From NCBI RefSeq assembly GCF_900000175.1, contig NZ_CWGJ01000025.1, positions 312,396-376,395 on the forward strand: a stretch of DNA of 64,000 nucleotides. Direction: 5' to 3'. Each line of letters starts with the position of its first letter. Positions within the stretch are counted from its first letter, which is position 1. This stretch comes from Estrella lausannensis (lineage in GTDB: Bacteria > Chlamydiota > Chlamydiia > Chlamydiales > Criblamydiaceae). Made by a program: the position numbers and the translations under genes. A model generated the notes under the pieces. The model had not been told where the DNA came from. It made no database searches and saw only the letters and a program-made list of their open reading frames with translations. Below, piece after piece: positions 29,775 to 37,514 of this stretch.

Positions 29775-31225
29775 AGCGTAAAGAGCAGCTGACTGACTAC
29801 GATGAACCGATCCGTAAAATCGTGAGGTACGTCGGCGAACCCTTGCATCCCGGGCATGAGGCGCTCGAGACTGCCTCCTTAAGTCTTTTGGATGCCTATG
29901 CCTGTCTTGCGGCGGCTCTTAAAGCTCCCGGGGTCAGCCGTATACTGGGAGGCGTCTTTGAGGGAGAGGATGCCGGGGGAAGTATTTCAATTCCCGGCAC
30001 CCATTTGCGGGCAGGCCTCCTCTCCGGAGCTTTTCAGATCGGCTCTTTGATCCGATGGCTCGATTACAACGACACATTTCTTGCCAAGGAGTGGGGGCAC
30101 CCTTCCGATAATCTGGGGGCGATTTTGGCAGTTGCCGACTATTTGTCCGGCAAGGGCCGGGAGCTGACTGTGGCCGACGTGCTGACTTGTCTGATCAAAG
30201 CCTATGAAGTGCAGGGAACGCTTGCCCTGGAGAACAGCTTTAACCGTTTTGGGTTTGATCATGTGATCTTGGTGAAGGTCGCATCAGCAGCGGTTGCCGC
30301 TTCGATGCTTGGGGGTGATGAACAGGCAATTGCAAGCGCGGTCTCTAACGCATTTGCCGATGCCGGTCCGCTGAGATGCTACCGCCACTTCCCGAATACA
30401 GGCTCAAGAAAATCATGGGCGGCAGGGGATGCCTCCAGCAGGGGGCTTTTACTCGCCGGCCTGGCAATCAAAGGGGAGATGGGCTATCCGAAAGTGCTCT
30501 CCACCCCCAGATGGGGCCTTGCCGACACGCTGTTTGACGGGGCACCCTTGTCCTTAAGCGGACACTTAGGTACCTATATCATTGAAAACATCCTGTTTAA
30601 AGTCTCCTTTCCGGCTGAATTTCACGCGCAGACAGCTGTCGAGTGCGCCATCCGCCTTCACAAAAAAATTAAGGATCGGCTCGAGGAAATCGACAGAATT
30701 GAAATCGAGACGCATGAGGCGGCGATCCGCATCATCGACAAGAAGGGGCCTTTGCATAACTACGCAGACAGAGATCACTGCCTGCAGTATATGGTGGCTG
30801 TCGCCCTTCTGAACGGGCGGCTCACAGCCGACGATTATGAAGACGAAATGGCAAAAAACCCATGGATCGATCGACTGCGAGGTTTGATGGAAGTGACGGA
30901 AAACGAGAGATTTTCTCGGGAGTATCATGAGAGGGACAAGCGGTCGATTGCCAATTCGGTGAAGGTAGTCTTTCGCTGCGGCACATCCATCAAGGAAGAG
31001 TTTGATTATCCGCTAGGCCACAGGAAGCGCCGTGAGGAGGCAAAACCGCGTCTCTTAAAAAAGGCGGAGGAGTGCTTTAAGGAAATTTATTCTGAGGATA
31101 AAATAGCACGGATTATGCAGCTTTTTCATCATAAAGAGCTCTTTTACAAGCTGTCCATCCGGGAATGGATGGAGCTATTTCACAAGGAAGGTGAGAGCCA
31201 TGATCGGAGGAGTGCCAAGTCTTGA
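29747..31225 (+). CDS. prpD: 2-Methylcitrate dehydratase
   Basis: PrpD (MmgE/PrpD family) dehydrates 2-methylcitrate to 2-methyl-cis-aconitate. The 492-residue protein is of family length. Seen motifs include GTHLRAGLLSGAFQIGSLIRWLDYNDTF, FNRFGFDHV and GDASSRGLLLAGLA in the N-terminal helical domain, then FPAEFHAQTAVECA and YADRDHCLQYMVAVAL in the C-terminal domain. It starts inside prpC with GAGGG four bases before its ATG. The following step, hydration to methylisocitrate, needs an aconitase that is not encoded in this window. Confidence 0.94.
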   Translation: MEAHRQEILERKEQLTDYDEPIRKIVRYVGEPLHPGHEALETASLSLLDAYACLAAALKAPGVSRILGGVFEGEDAGGSISIPGTHLRAGLLSGAFQIGSLIRWLDYNDTFLAKEWGHPSDNLGAILAVADYLSGKGRELTVADVLTCLIKAYEVQGTLALENSFNRFGFDHVILVKVASAAVAASMLGGDEQAIASAVSNAFADAGPLRCYRHFPNTGSRKSWAAGDASSRGLLLAGLAIKGEMGYPKVLSTPRWGLADTLFDGAPLSLSGHLGTYIIENILFKVSFPAEFHAQTAVECAIRLHKKIKDRLEEIDRIEIETHEAAIRIIDKKGPLHNYADRDHCLQYMVAVALLNGRLTADDYEDEMAKNPWIDRLRGLMEVTENERFSREYHERDKRSIANSVKVVFRCGTSIKEEFDYPLGHRKRREEAKPRLLKKAEECFKEIYSEDKIARIMQLFHHKELFYKLSIREWMELFHKEGESHDRRSAKS

Positions 31226-31394
31226 ATACCTGTGTCGCTTAACGATAGCAAGGGAAGTGATCGAAACGAATAGGACAAGGCCGCTTATCATTAGCGGCGA
31301 GAAAGAACACATGGATATCTATGAAGTTGCCCTGCAGAGATTCTTTCCTCATAAGAGCTATATCAGGATTTCAGAGGGTACTATTGTGATCTGA
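31200..31394 (+). CDS. Small hypothetical protein at the end of the prp operon
   Basis: This 64-codon frame starts inside the prpD 3' end (26-bp overlap) with GGTGAG four bases before the ATG. That is a coupled arrangement like prpC/prpD. The product starts MIGGVPSLEYLCRL and ends YIRISEGTIVI. It has alternating hydrophobic and charged residues, no signal peptide and no membrane span. I do not recognise it. It could be a small accessory protein of the methylcitrate enzymes or a chance frame; a GTG nine bases earlier is an alternative start. A repeat hairpin follows immediately. Confidence 0.5.
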   Translation: MIGGVPSLEYLCRLTIAREVIETNRTRPLIISGEKEHMDIYEVALQRFFPHKSYIRISEGTIVI

Positions 31395-31397
31395 TCA

Positions 31398-31446
31398 CAT
31401 ACCGAAAGTGTTTCAAAATTTTTTAGCTTTGAGACACTTTCGGTCT
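31398..31446. terminator. TATACCGAAA-type hairpin between convergent operons
   Basis: CATACCGAAAGTGTTTCAAA pairs with TTTGAGACACTTTCGGTCTG around a T-rich loop. It lies 3 bp after the small prp ORF and ends 4 bp before the stop side of the E2 gene. The position between two converging units suggests a bidirectional terminator built from a repeat. Confidence 0.7.
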
Positions 31447-31449
31447 GAT

Positions 31450-32652
31450 TTACATCAGCTTTGCCGGATTTTGGATCAGCGTGGCGAAGTAGTGGGAAAC
31501 AGCTGCCGCCAAATTGCCGTCGATGACGCGGTGGTCGAAGCTCCATGAGATATTGAGTGCATCCCGGACAACGACCTGATCGCCTTTGACCATCGGTGCT
31601 TTCTGGATCCGGTTGATGGCAAGTATGGCCACTTCCGGGTAGTTGATGACGGGCGTTGCCCATCGTCCCGAACCTTCCAGGCCGCCAAAGTTGCTGACGG
31701 TGATCGTCGATCCCTTCATCTCTTCTGCCCGCAAATTTTTTTCCCGCGCTCTTGTCACTAAGCTGTCATAGGAGCGGATAATAGTTTCCAACGCCATATT
31801 CTGCACGTCGTGAAGCACAGGCACGATCAGTCCAAGGGGCGTTGAGATGGCAATGCCGATGTTGTGGTGTTTATGGATGTAGAGCACGCCCTGGTCCATG
31901 TCATACGTGCTGTTAGCTTTGGGAAAGTTTTGGAGAGCGAGCGAGACTGCTTTGATGATGAAGGGCATGAAGGTGATGCGGATATTTTCTTTTTCTGCCG
32001 CTTTCTTAAAACTCTCTTTCAGCTGAATCAATCGGGTGGCGTCGATTTGCTCGAAATAGGAAAAATGGGGGGCTACCCGCTTGGAGGTGGCCATTTTTTC
32101 TGCCATCAGTCGGGGGATGCCGACCACTTTTTCGACTGTATCGTCCTGAAAGGAAGGAAGAGGCTCTTTTTTCAAAGTTTGAGGAGAGCTTTTAAGCGTA
32201 CGAGAGAGGTCTTCCATCGTGATCCGCCCCTCTTTCCCGGTGCCTTCAATCTCATCCAAGTCAATGTGGAGATCTTTTGCGATCTTGCGCACCTGAGGGA
32301 TGGCCGGCTTTCCTGATTGTCTCGCCTTTTCTTGCTTCTCGATTGTTCGGGGAGGTTCCTTTGGAGATTTTTCTTTGGGGACTGAAGCCGTCTCTTCCTT
32401 TATAGCTTCTTTTGTCGCGATGGAGTAGAGGGGTTTTCCGACTTTGGCAATATCGCCCTCTTTACAGAATAGAGTGTCTAAAGAGCCCGCCACAGGTGAG
32501 GGTAGCTCGACTGTCGCTTTATCAGTCATGACGATGACCACCGGCTCGTCTTTGCCGACCGTGTCCCCTTTTTTTTTCAGCCATTGGACAACTTCCCCTT
32601 CGACAACGCCTTCACCGATGTCCGGCAGATTGAATGTGTAGATCGATTCCAT
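31450..32652 (-). CDS. bkdB: Branched-chain 2-oxoacid dehydrogenase E2 (dihydrolipoyl acyltransferase)
   Basis: E2 is the core of the 2-oxoacid dehydrogenase complex and transfers the acyl group from lipoyl-lysine to CoA. Domain order: lipoyl domain (1-80) with the modified Lys in TDKATVE (Lys45); a Lys/Pro/Glu-rich linker; an E3-binding domain (about 117-155, IPQVRKIAKD ... GKEGRITMEDL); and a catalytic domain (about 175-400) ending in the active-site motif SFDHRVIDG (about 374). It is the third gene of a bkd-like operon, 27 bp after E1beta. The branched-chain assignment comes from the E1 subunits. No E3 (lipoamide dehydrogenase) gene is nearby. Confidence 0.93.
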   Translation of the reverse strand: MESIYTFNLPDIGEGVVEGEVVQWLKKKGDTVGKDEPVVIVMTDKATVELPSPVAGSLDTLFCKEGDIAKVGKPLYSIATKEAIKEETASVPKEKSPKEPPRTIEKQEKARQSGKPAIPQVRKIAKDLHIDLDEIEGTGKEGRITMEDLSRTLKSSPQTLKKEPLPSFQDDTVEKVVGIPRLMAEKMATSKRVAPHFSYFEQIDATRLIQLKESFKKAAEKENIRITFMPFIIKAVSLALQNFPKANSTYDMDQGVLYIHKHHNIGIAISTPLGLIVPVLHDVQNMALETIIRSYDSLVTRAREKNLRAEEMKGSTITVSNFGGLEGSGRWATPVINYPEVAILAINRIQKAPMVKGDQVVVRDALNISWSFDHRVIDGNLAAAVSHYFATLIQNPAKLM

Positions 32653-32679
32653 GGCAAAAGACCTCTGTCAGGGTAAAAA

Positions 32680-33657
32680 CTAGTAGTTGACTGTCTCGAT
32701 TGCAGCGTTTTTCACTCGTTCGGCATCGGGAAGGTAATCGTGCTCGAGTGTATTGGGAAAGGGAGTATCCCAGCCGCAGCAGCGTTTGACGGGAGCGAGA
32801 AGGTGAAGAAAACACTTTTCCTGAACTTGTGCGGCAAGCTCAGCGCCAAAACCGCCCGTCAGGGGAGCTTCATGCGCGATCACGAGGCGTCCTGTCTTCG
32901 CGACGGATATGACAATGGAGTCCATATCGAGAGGATTCAACGTTCTCAAGTTGATGACTTCGATGTCGATGCCTTTTTCTTTGTGGAGGCTCTCTGCCGC
33001 TAGCATGTTCTGGTGGTGTTGAGCGCCCCATCCGATCAGTGTGAGGTCTTTTCCTTGCCGTGCAATTTCGGCTTGGCCGAAGGGGATCACATAGCGCTCC
33101 AGAGGAACTTCGCTTTTGACAGCGCGGTATATTCTCTTCGGCTCGAAAAATATGACCGGGTCGTTGGACTCGATGGCAGCGGTGAGAAGCCCTTTGGCAT
33201 CATAGGGAGTTGAAGCGACGCAGACAACCAATCCCGGTGTGTGTAAAAACTGCGCTTCGGGAGATTGGGAGTGGTAGTGTCCTCCATGGATTCCTCCGCC
33301 GTAAGGAGTCCTGATGACGACCGGGCTAGAGTACTGGTTGGCTGTCCGATAGCGCATTTTAGCCATTTCGTTGACGATCTGGTCGTAGGCAGGAAAGATA
33401 TAGTCGGCAAACTGGATCTCCGCGATCGGCTTCATCCCTTGCTGGGCCATGCCGATGGCAAAACCGACTATTCCCTGCTCAGAAAGGGGAGTGCTAAAGC
33501 AGCGCTCTTCGCCGAACATCTCCTGCATGCCTTCCGTCACTCTGAAGACGCCGCCAAAATAGCCGGCATCCTCTCCAAAGATAACGAGGCGCCCGTCGCG
33601 TTTGAACTCCTCTTTCAGAGTGTGATTGAGAGCTTGGATCATGTTCATCTCAGGCAT
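32680..33657 (-). CDS. bkdA2: Branched-chain 2-oxoacid dehydrogenase E1 beta subunit
   Basis: This subunit pairs with E1alpha to bind thiamine diphosphate and decarboxylate 2-oxoacids. The 325-residue protein shows FGEDAGYFGGVFRVTEG, FSTPLSEQGIVGFAIGMA and ADYIFPAYDQIVNEMAKMRY. The C-terminal part has EAPLTGGFGAELAAQVQE followed by APVKRCCGWDTPFP. The last segments resemble branched-chain E1beta more than pyruvate E1beta. It overlaps the E1alpha gene by 8 bp. Whether it prefers branched substrates over pyruvate is a family-level inference. Confidence 0.92.
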   Translation of the reverse strand: MPEMNMIQALNHTLKEEFKRDGRLVIFGEDAGYFGGVFRVTEGMQEMFGEERCFSTPLSEQGIVGFAIGMAQQGMKPIAEIQFADYIFPAYDQIVNEMAKMRYRTANQYSSPVVIRTPYGGGIHGGHYHSQSPEAQFLHTPGLVVCVASTPYDAKGLLTAAIESNDPVIFFEPKRIYRAVKSEVPLERYVIPFGQAEIARQGKDLTLIGWGAQHHQNMLAAESLHKEKGIDIEVINLRTLNPLDMDSIVISVAKTGRLVIAHEAPLTGGFGAELAAQVQEKCFLHLLAPVKRCCGWDTPFPNTLEHDYLPDAERVKNAAIETVNY

Positions 33658-34738
33658 CGGCTGACTCGCTTTTTTGATTCAGGCACTCTTGCAGCTGCTC
33701 TTTTAGGTGGCGCGGCATGGAAAAATAGACATGCTCAAAGAGGGATTCTATCGGCGGGGGAGGGGTTTTTTTTGCCTCCTCGATTCCTTCGTTGATCTCT
33801 TGTAAAATTCTCTGTTTGAGAGCCTCGTTTTTCTCTTCGTCAAAGAGCTCTCTTGCCTTTAAATAGAGGAACAGACGTTTGATCGGGCATTTTTCCTTGG
33901 CCTTTTTTACCTCTTCTTCACTGCGGTAGCGTGTGGGGTCGTCCGATGTGGAATGGGCGCCGAGACGATATGTCATCGCTTCGATTAGGACCGGACCTTT
34001 GCCGGCAAGGCACATCTCTTTGGCTTGTTTGACGGCATGGAAAACCGCGAAAAGATCGTTGCCATCGATCTTCATCGCTTCAATACCGTAGCCGATGCCT
34101 TTCGGAGCAATGCCATCGGATGCGAATTGTTCTTTTACAGGTGTTGAGATGGCATAACCGTTGTTGCGGCAAAAAAAGATCGCCGGCGCTTTGCGGACGG
34201 CGGCGAAGTTGAGGCCGGCATGGAAGTCTCCTTCGGATGTGGCTCCCTCGCCGAAGTAGCATATGGCGATATTTTTTTCTTTTTTCAGTTTCATCGCGTA
34301 GGCGGAGCCGGCCGCATGAGGGATCTTGGTGCCGATGGGGGAGGACACAGTGACGATATTGAGTTCTTTTGATCCAAAGTGATTGGGCATCTGCCTTCCC
34401 AAAATGGAATCTTTGGCATCGCCAAACATGTGATGAATGTAGTCTTTAATGGAGTAGCCGCGATAGAAAAGACAGCCAAGCTCGCGGTACTGGGGATACA
34501 TCCAGTCGTCCACAGTCAAAGCCGCGGCGGAGCCGACGGCAGCGGCTTCCTCCCCGAAAGATGTCAGCGCGAACGAGATAAGACCCTGCCTTTGCAGGGT
34601 AACCATCCTTTCATCGACAAGACGGGTTTTGACCATCGTTTCATAGCAATGGATCAATGTATCCGCAGGTAAGGCTAGATCGCTGCTTGTCAGCGATCCG
34701 TCGGACTTCAGGTAGCCGATGACTGTTGGCGGCGGCAT
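33650..34738 (-). CDS. bkdA1: Branched-chain 2-oxoacid dehydrogenase E1 alpha subunit
   Basis: This 362-residue thiamine-diphosphate subunit has the cofactor motif GEGATSEGDFHAGLNFAAV (about residues 161-180) ending near CRNNGYAISTP. The phosphorylation-loop-like segment YRLGAHSTSDDPTRY is typical of branched-chain E1alpha (TYRxGHHSTSDD). It is the first gene of the E1alpha-E1beta-E2 operon. The upstream gap contains a palindromic element at 34791-34872 and no obvious regulator gene. The complex would supply isovaleryl-, isobutyryl- and 2-methylbutyryl-CoA to the neighbouring acyl-CoA dehydrogenase pathway. Confidence 0.93.
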   Translation of the reverse strand: MPPPTVIGYLKSDGSLTSSDLALPADTLIHCYETMVKTRLVDERMVTLQRQGLISFALTSFGEEAAAVGSAAALTVDDWMYPQYRELGCLFYRGYSIKDYIHHMFGDAKDSILGRQMPNHFGSKELNIVTVSSPIGTKIPHAAGSAYAMKLKKEKNIAICYFGEGATSEGDFHAGLNFAAVRKAPAIFFCRNNGYAISTPVKEQFASDGIAPKGIGYGIEAMKIDGNDLFAVFHAVKQAKEMCLAGKGPVLIEAMTYRLGAHSTSDDPTRYRSEEEVKKAKEKCPIKRLFLYLKARELFDEEKNEALKQRILQEINEGIEEAKKTPPPPIESLFEHVYFSMPRHLKEQLQECLNQKSESADA

Positions 34739-34790
34739 GGTTCCTCACTCTTCTTTACCCTTCCATTTATAGCGGCTGTGAGGATTTTGC

Positions 34791-34872
34791 TATACCGAAA
34801 TGAATTTAAAATTTGACAGCTCGGCGGTTTCTGAGAGCTCTGGGTTCACAAGACAAAATTTCCACCGGTATA
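34791..34872. repeat. Palindromic element with TATACCGAAA ends, 82 bp
   Basis: It begins TATACCGAAATGAATTT and ends AAATTTCCACCGGTATA. The middle has CGGCGGTTTCTGAGAGCTC and is only weakly symmetric. It lies upstream of the bkd operon and downstream of the secreted hypothetical protein gene. Confidence 0.75.
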
Positions 34873-34879
34873 AAAGCAT

Positions 34880-35719
34880 TTATGGGGGAGACATCGGGTC
34901 GCCTCCGGCATGGACAATATGCTCCCAGCGGATTTTATTTTTTCGGGAGAGGAATTCGACTAGGGGGTGGTAGTTGAGTGATGTGGAGTGGAAAGTTTCC
35001 GTGTCGACGAAGGCGATTTTGCCATCTTTGCACCAAGGGACATTCGTGATGCGGGCACAGTCCCTCAGACCATAGGTTTTGATCATCTTATGCAGGGCGA
35101 TCAGAGTCGCCTCCGTTGTTTTTTTTCTCCACAGCTTCTGATTTTCTTCAAAGGGGACGAGGCGCATGTCTTCGGCGATCAGGATGAAGGATGGATAGGT
35201 CCTTCCCTCGATCACTTGAAGGCATGGAGTTTTGAAGAGCCATTTTCTAGGAACTTTAAACAGCTTCTCATAGCCGAATTGACGGATCCCTTCCTTGATG
35301 AGCTTGGCTCCTTCAACGCGCTGGATCCAGTAGCGCCAGTCAATGCCGGGGAAGACGTTGTATTGAAAGAATTTGAACACGTAGCCATGCATTCCGGGGT
35401 GTTTTGCGACCAGCACGTGAAGACCCATCTGATTTAAAAATGTGAATCCCAGCGACTGGATGTATTCGGGTGTGAGGGTGGCGCTTGAGTCATTGAAGAG
35501 CCTCTCGAGTGTGAACTTCATTACCGGGTCATCAAGGAGGTAGCCGGCAGTCTCCGTTTCGGGGAAAAGCTCTCCTTTAGGGTTCGATATTTCTTCCTCG
35601 GCAGGGCGGGAGATGGGCGTTTTCGCCAAATATTTCGGGCTCTTCTCCTCCGCCTGAAGGGAAAATGCTTTGAGGGTGAAGGGTAAGAGAATCATTAAGA
35701 TAAACGCATTTAAGGACAT
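34880..35719 (-). CDS. Secreted hypothetical protein
   Basis: This 279-residue protein has a Sec signal peptide: MSLNAFILMILLPFTLKAFS with a likely cleavage near LQA-EE. The mature part includes LGFTFLNQMGLHVLVAKHPG, YVFKFFQYNVFPGIDWRYWI and a late block DGKIAFVDTETFH. The last block faintly resembles the metal-binding Asp segment of kinase-like folds, but I see no complete kinase motif set. AAGAGG precedes the ATG at good spacing. It probably acts in the periplasm or is exported; I cannot assign a function. Confidence 0.6.
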   Translation of the reverse strand: MSLNAFILMILLPFTLKAFSLQAEEKSPKYLAKTPISRPAEEEISNPKGELFPETETAGYLLDDPVMKFTLERLFNDSSATLTPEYIQSLGFTFLNQMGLHVLVAKHPGMHGYVFKFFQYNVFPGIDWRYWIQRVEGAKLIKEGIRQFGYEKLFKVPRKWLFKTPCLQVIEGRTYPSFILIAEDMRLVPFEENQKLWRKKTTEATLIALHKMIKTYGLRDCARITNVPWCKDGKIAFVDTETFHSTSLNYHPLVEFLSRKNKIRWEHIVHAGGDPMSPP

Positions 35720-35964
35720 AGGGCCTCTTTTAGGATTAGGGTATCAAAAACGGAATTGTAGCGGGGCAACCTGTCAAAATGCATCATAATTTGGCAAAGC
35801 TCTTTCGTCCAGGGGGGCACTTCATCTCAACGAAAGAGGCGCGATCAAGACTTGATTTTCAAGCCATTGGCGTATACCTTCCAAGTTGAGCCAATGCGGA
35901 AAGCAAACGGATCCGGGCTGACCGACCCAGCCTGAAGCAGTGTCAACCGGGATGGAGATGAAGC

Positions 35965-36372
35965 ATGAAGTTCGTTGGATACAATCAGGTGCGGATGCAC
36001 GACACCGACATGGCAGGCATTCTCTATTTTGCGCGGCAATTTCGCTTTGTCCATGACGCGATCGAAGACCTTTTCGCCGCCGAAGGGCTTCCTTTTGACC
36101 ATCTCTTCCACAAAGAGTCCTTCGTTTCTGTCATCGTCCACTGTGAAGCGGATTATCTTGCTACTCTGAGGGTGGGTGATCGCCTCGAAACCCATCTTTG
36201 GGTCGAAAAGATCGGGAAGACCTCCTTTCACATCCACTACGAGATATTCAGGGATAAAACACTGATTGGCAGGGCAAAGACTGTCCACGTCACTTTAACG
36301 AGGGTTAGCAGGAAAAAAATGCCGATTCCCAAAAAGCTTTTGGCTATTTTAGAGCGCTATTTGCTGGATTGA
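35965..36372 (+). CDS. Hot-dog-fold acyl-CoA thioesterase (4HBT/YbgC-like)
   Basis: This 135-residue single-domain protein has the 4-hydroxybenzoyl-CoA thioesterase-type signature VRMHDTDMAGILYFAR with the catalytic Asp at about residue 14, followed by VSVIVHCEADYLATLRVGD. It would hydrolyse a CoA thioester; DHNA-CoA hydrolase (MenI-like) and YbgC-like activities are the main alternatives. GGAGATG precedes the ATG. It is on the plus strand and convergent with the minus-strand enoyl-CoA hydratase operon (21-bp gap). Given that setting, a role in releasing CoA from stalled catabolic intermediates is plausible but inferred. Confidence 0.83.
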   Translation: MKFVGYNQVRMHDTDMAGILYFARQFRFVHDAIEDLFAAEGLPFDHLFHKESFVSVIVHCEADYLATLRVGDRLETHLWVEKIGKTSFHIHYEIFRDKTLIGRAKTVHVTLTRVSRKKMPIPKKLLAILERYLLD

Positions 36373-36393
36373 AGGCATCACGGTCTCTTTCCA

Positions 36394-37164
36394 TCAATTG
36401 CTGGCCCACGAAGGCTTTCTCTTCTCGACAAATGCCTGTATACCCTCGGCGGCATCCTTTGAGCGCCTTGCCTGTCGATGAACTTTGGCCGCCTCCGAAA
36501 AACACTCTTTGATCCGATAATTTTTAAGAAGCAGTTGCTTTGTTTCCGAGATCGCTTCAGGGGAGGCAGAGAGCGTGGTTGAAGCTAAGTGGATGGCTGC
36601 CTGCAAAAGATCTCCTTTCTTTACCAGAGCATAGGCAAGCTGAAGTTTTAACGATTCGTCGGCTGTCAGCTCATGGGAGAAAAGCAGCAATTTACTGATG
36701 ATGCTGCCCGGCAGTTTCGCGGCTAATATTGCCGATACAAGGGCAGGAGAGAGCCCTCGTTTAACTTCAGGAAAGGCAAGAGAGCTTCCCTCTTCCATCA
36801 GCATAAAGTCGCAGGCGAGCGCGAGCCCCGCTCCTCCGGCATATGCCTTTCCCTGAATACAGGAAATGGTGACCTTGCCGCATGTCAGAAGCGCAAGGAA
36901 CGCCTTTTCGATCAGATGTGAGGATTTATCGATCAGGCTCTCGTCGGCCGCTTCAGTCAGATCCATGCCGGTGCAGAAATCGTTTCCACTCGTCATCAGA
37001 AAGATTGTCCGCACGTCCGGGTCGCTGCCGACCGATTCCATCGCCTGAAGAAATGAGGTGAGCAGGGAAATGTTCAATGCGTTTTTCTTTAAAGGTCTGT
37101 TCAGCAAGATAGCGCAGGAGCTGTTTGCGGTAGGAACAATTTTCACCAAAGGCTCCTCCATCAT
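36394..37164 (-). CDS. Enoyl-CoA hydratase/isomerase family protein
   Basis: This 256-residue crotonase-fold protein has the oxyanion-hole segments KNALNISLL and KAYAGGAGLALACDFMLME. The region where hydratases carry their second catalytic Glu reads FPEVKRGLSPAL. It is the last gene of a five-gene minus-strand operon and is joined to the preceding AtuA C-terminal-like gene by a 4-bp overlap. In the acyclic-terpene (atu) and leucine (liu) clusters the hydratase acts on the product of the acyl-CoA carboxylase (3-methylglutaconyl-CoA or isohexenyl-glutaconyl-CoA). The same role is inferred here. Confidence 0.88.
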   Translation of the reverse strand: MMEEPLVKIVPTANSSCAILLNRPLKKNALNISLLTSFLQAMESVGSDPDVRTIFLMTSGNDFCTGMDLTEAADESLIDKSSHLIEKAFLALLTCGKVTISCIQGKAYAGGAGLALACDFMLMEEGSSLAFPEVKRGLSPALVSAILAAKLPGSIISKLLLFSHELTADESLKLQLAYALVKKGDLLQAAIHLASTTLSASPEAISETKQLLLKNYRIKECFSEAAKVHRQARRSKDAAEGIQAFVEKRKPSWASN

Positions 37165-37514
37165 GCCCCGTCCCCCCTGATAAGCACCTCTTCCGGAATC
37201 ATCAGTTCCATATTGAGCAGGGCCTCCCCGAATGTTTTTCCCTGGGAGTCAACTCTCAGGCAAGCGGCTGCCCCCCCCTTCAGAACATCTTTCAACACGA
37301 AATTGATCCCCATCAAGTTGGGCAGGAGGTAGCGCAAAACGCTAGACGGCGTCAATTCAGAAAACAGGGAGGAGACCTTATCTTCGGTCAGCTCGAGAAG
37401 GAGAAATTCGTAGGCTTGCCTGTTGCTCGCGATCACGCCGATGTTGGCATGAGACCCCTTATCTCCCGAGCGGGCTGTTGCGATTAAACGGATTGGCGCC
37501 CTGATGTGGCTCAT
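37161..37514 (-). CDS. AtuA C-terminal-domain-like protein (split from AtuA)
   Basis: The product is 117 residues with an N-terminal block LIATARSGDKGSHANIGVIA. This matches the conserved GDKG(D/S)xxNIGV block found at the C-terminus of AtuA-family proteins (the AtuA-like ferredoxin-fold domain). Here it is a separate gene that overlaps the 450-residue AtuA-like gene by 4 bp (ATGA), so the two parts are probably made in equal amounts and form one complex. It also overlaps the hydratase gene by 4 bp. The domain call is by recall of the family. Confidence 0.75.
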   Translation of the reverse strand: MSHIRAPIRLIATARSGDKGSHANIGVIASNRQAYEFLLLELTEDKVSSLFSELTPSSVLRYLLPNLMGINFVLKDVLKGGAAACLRVDSQGKTFGEALLNMELMIPEEVLIRGDGA

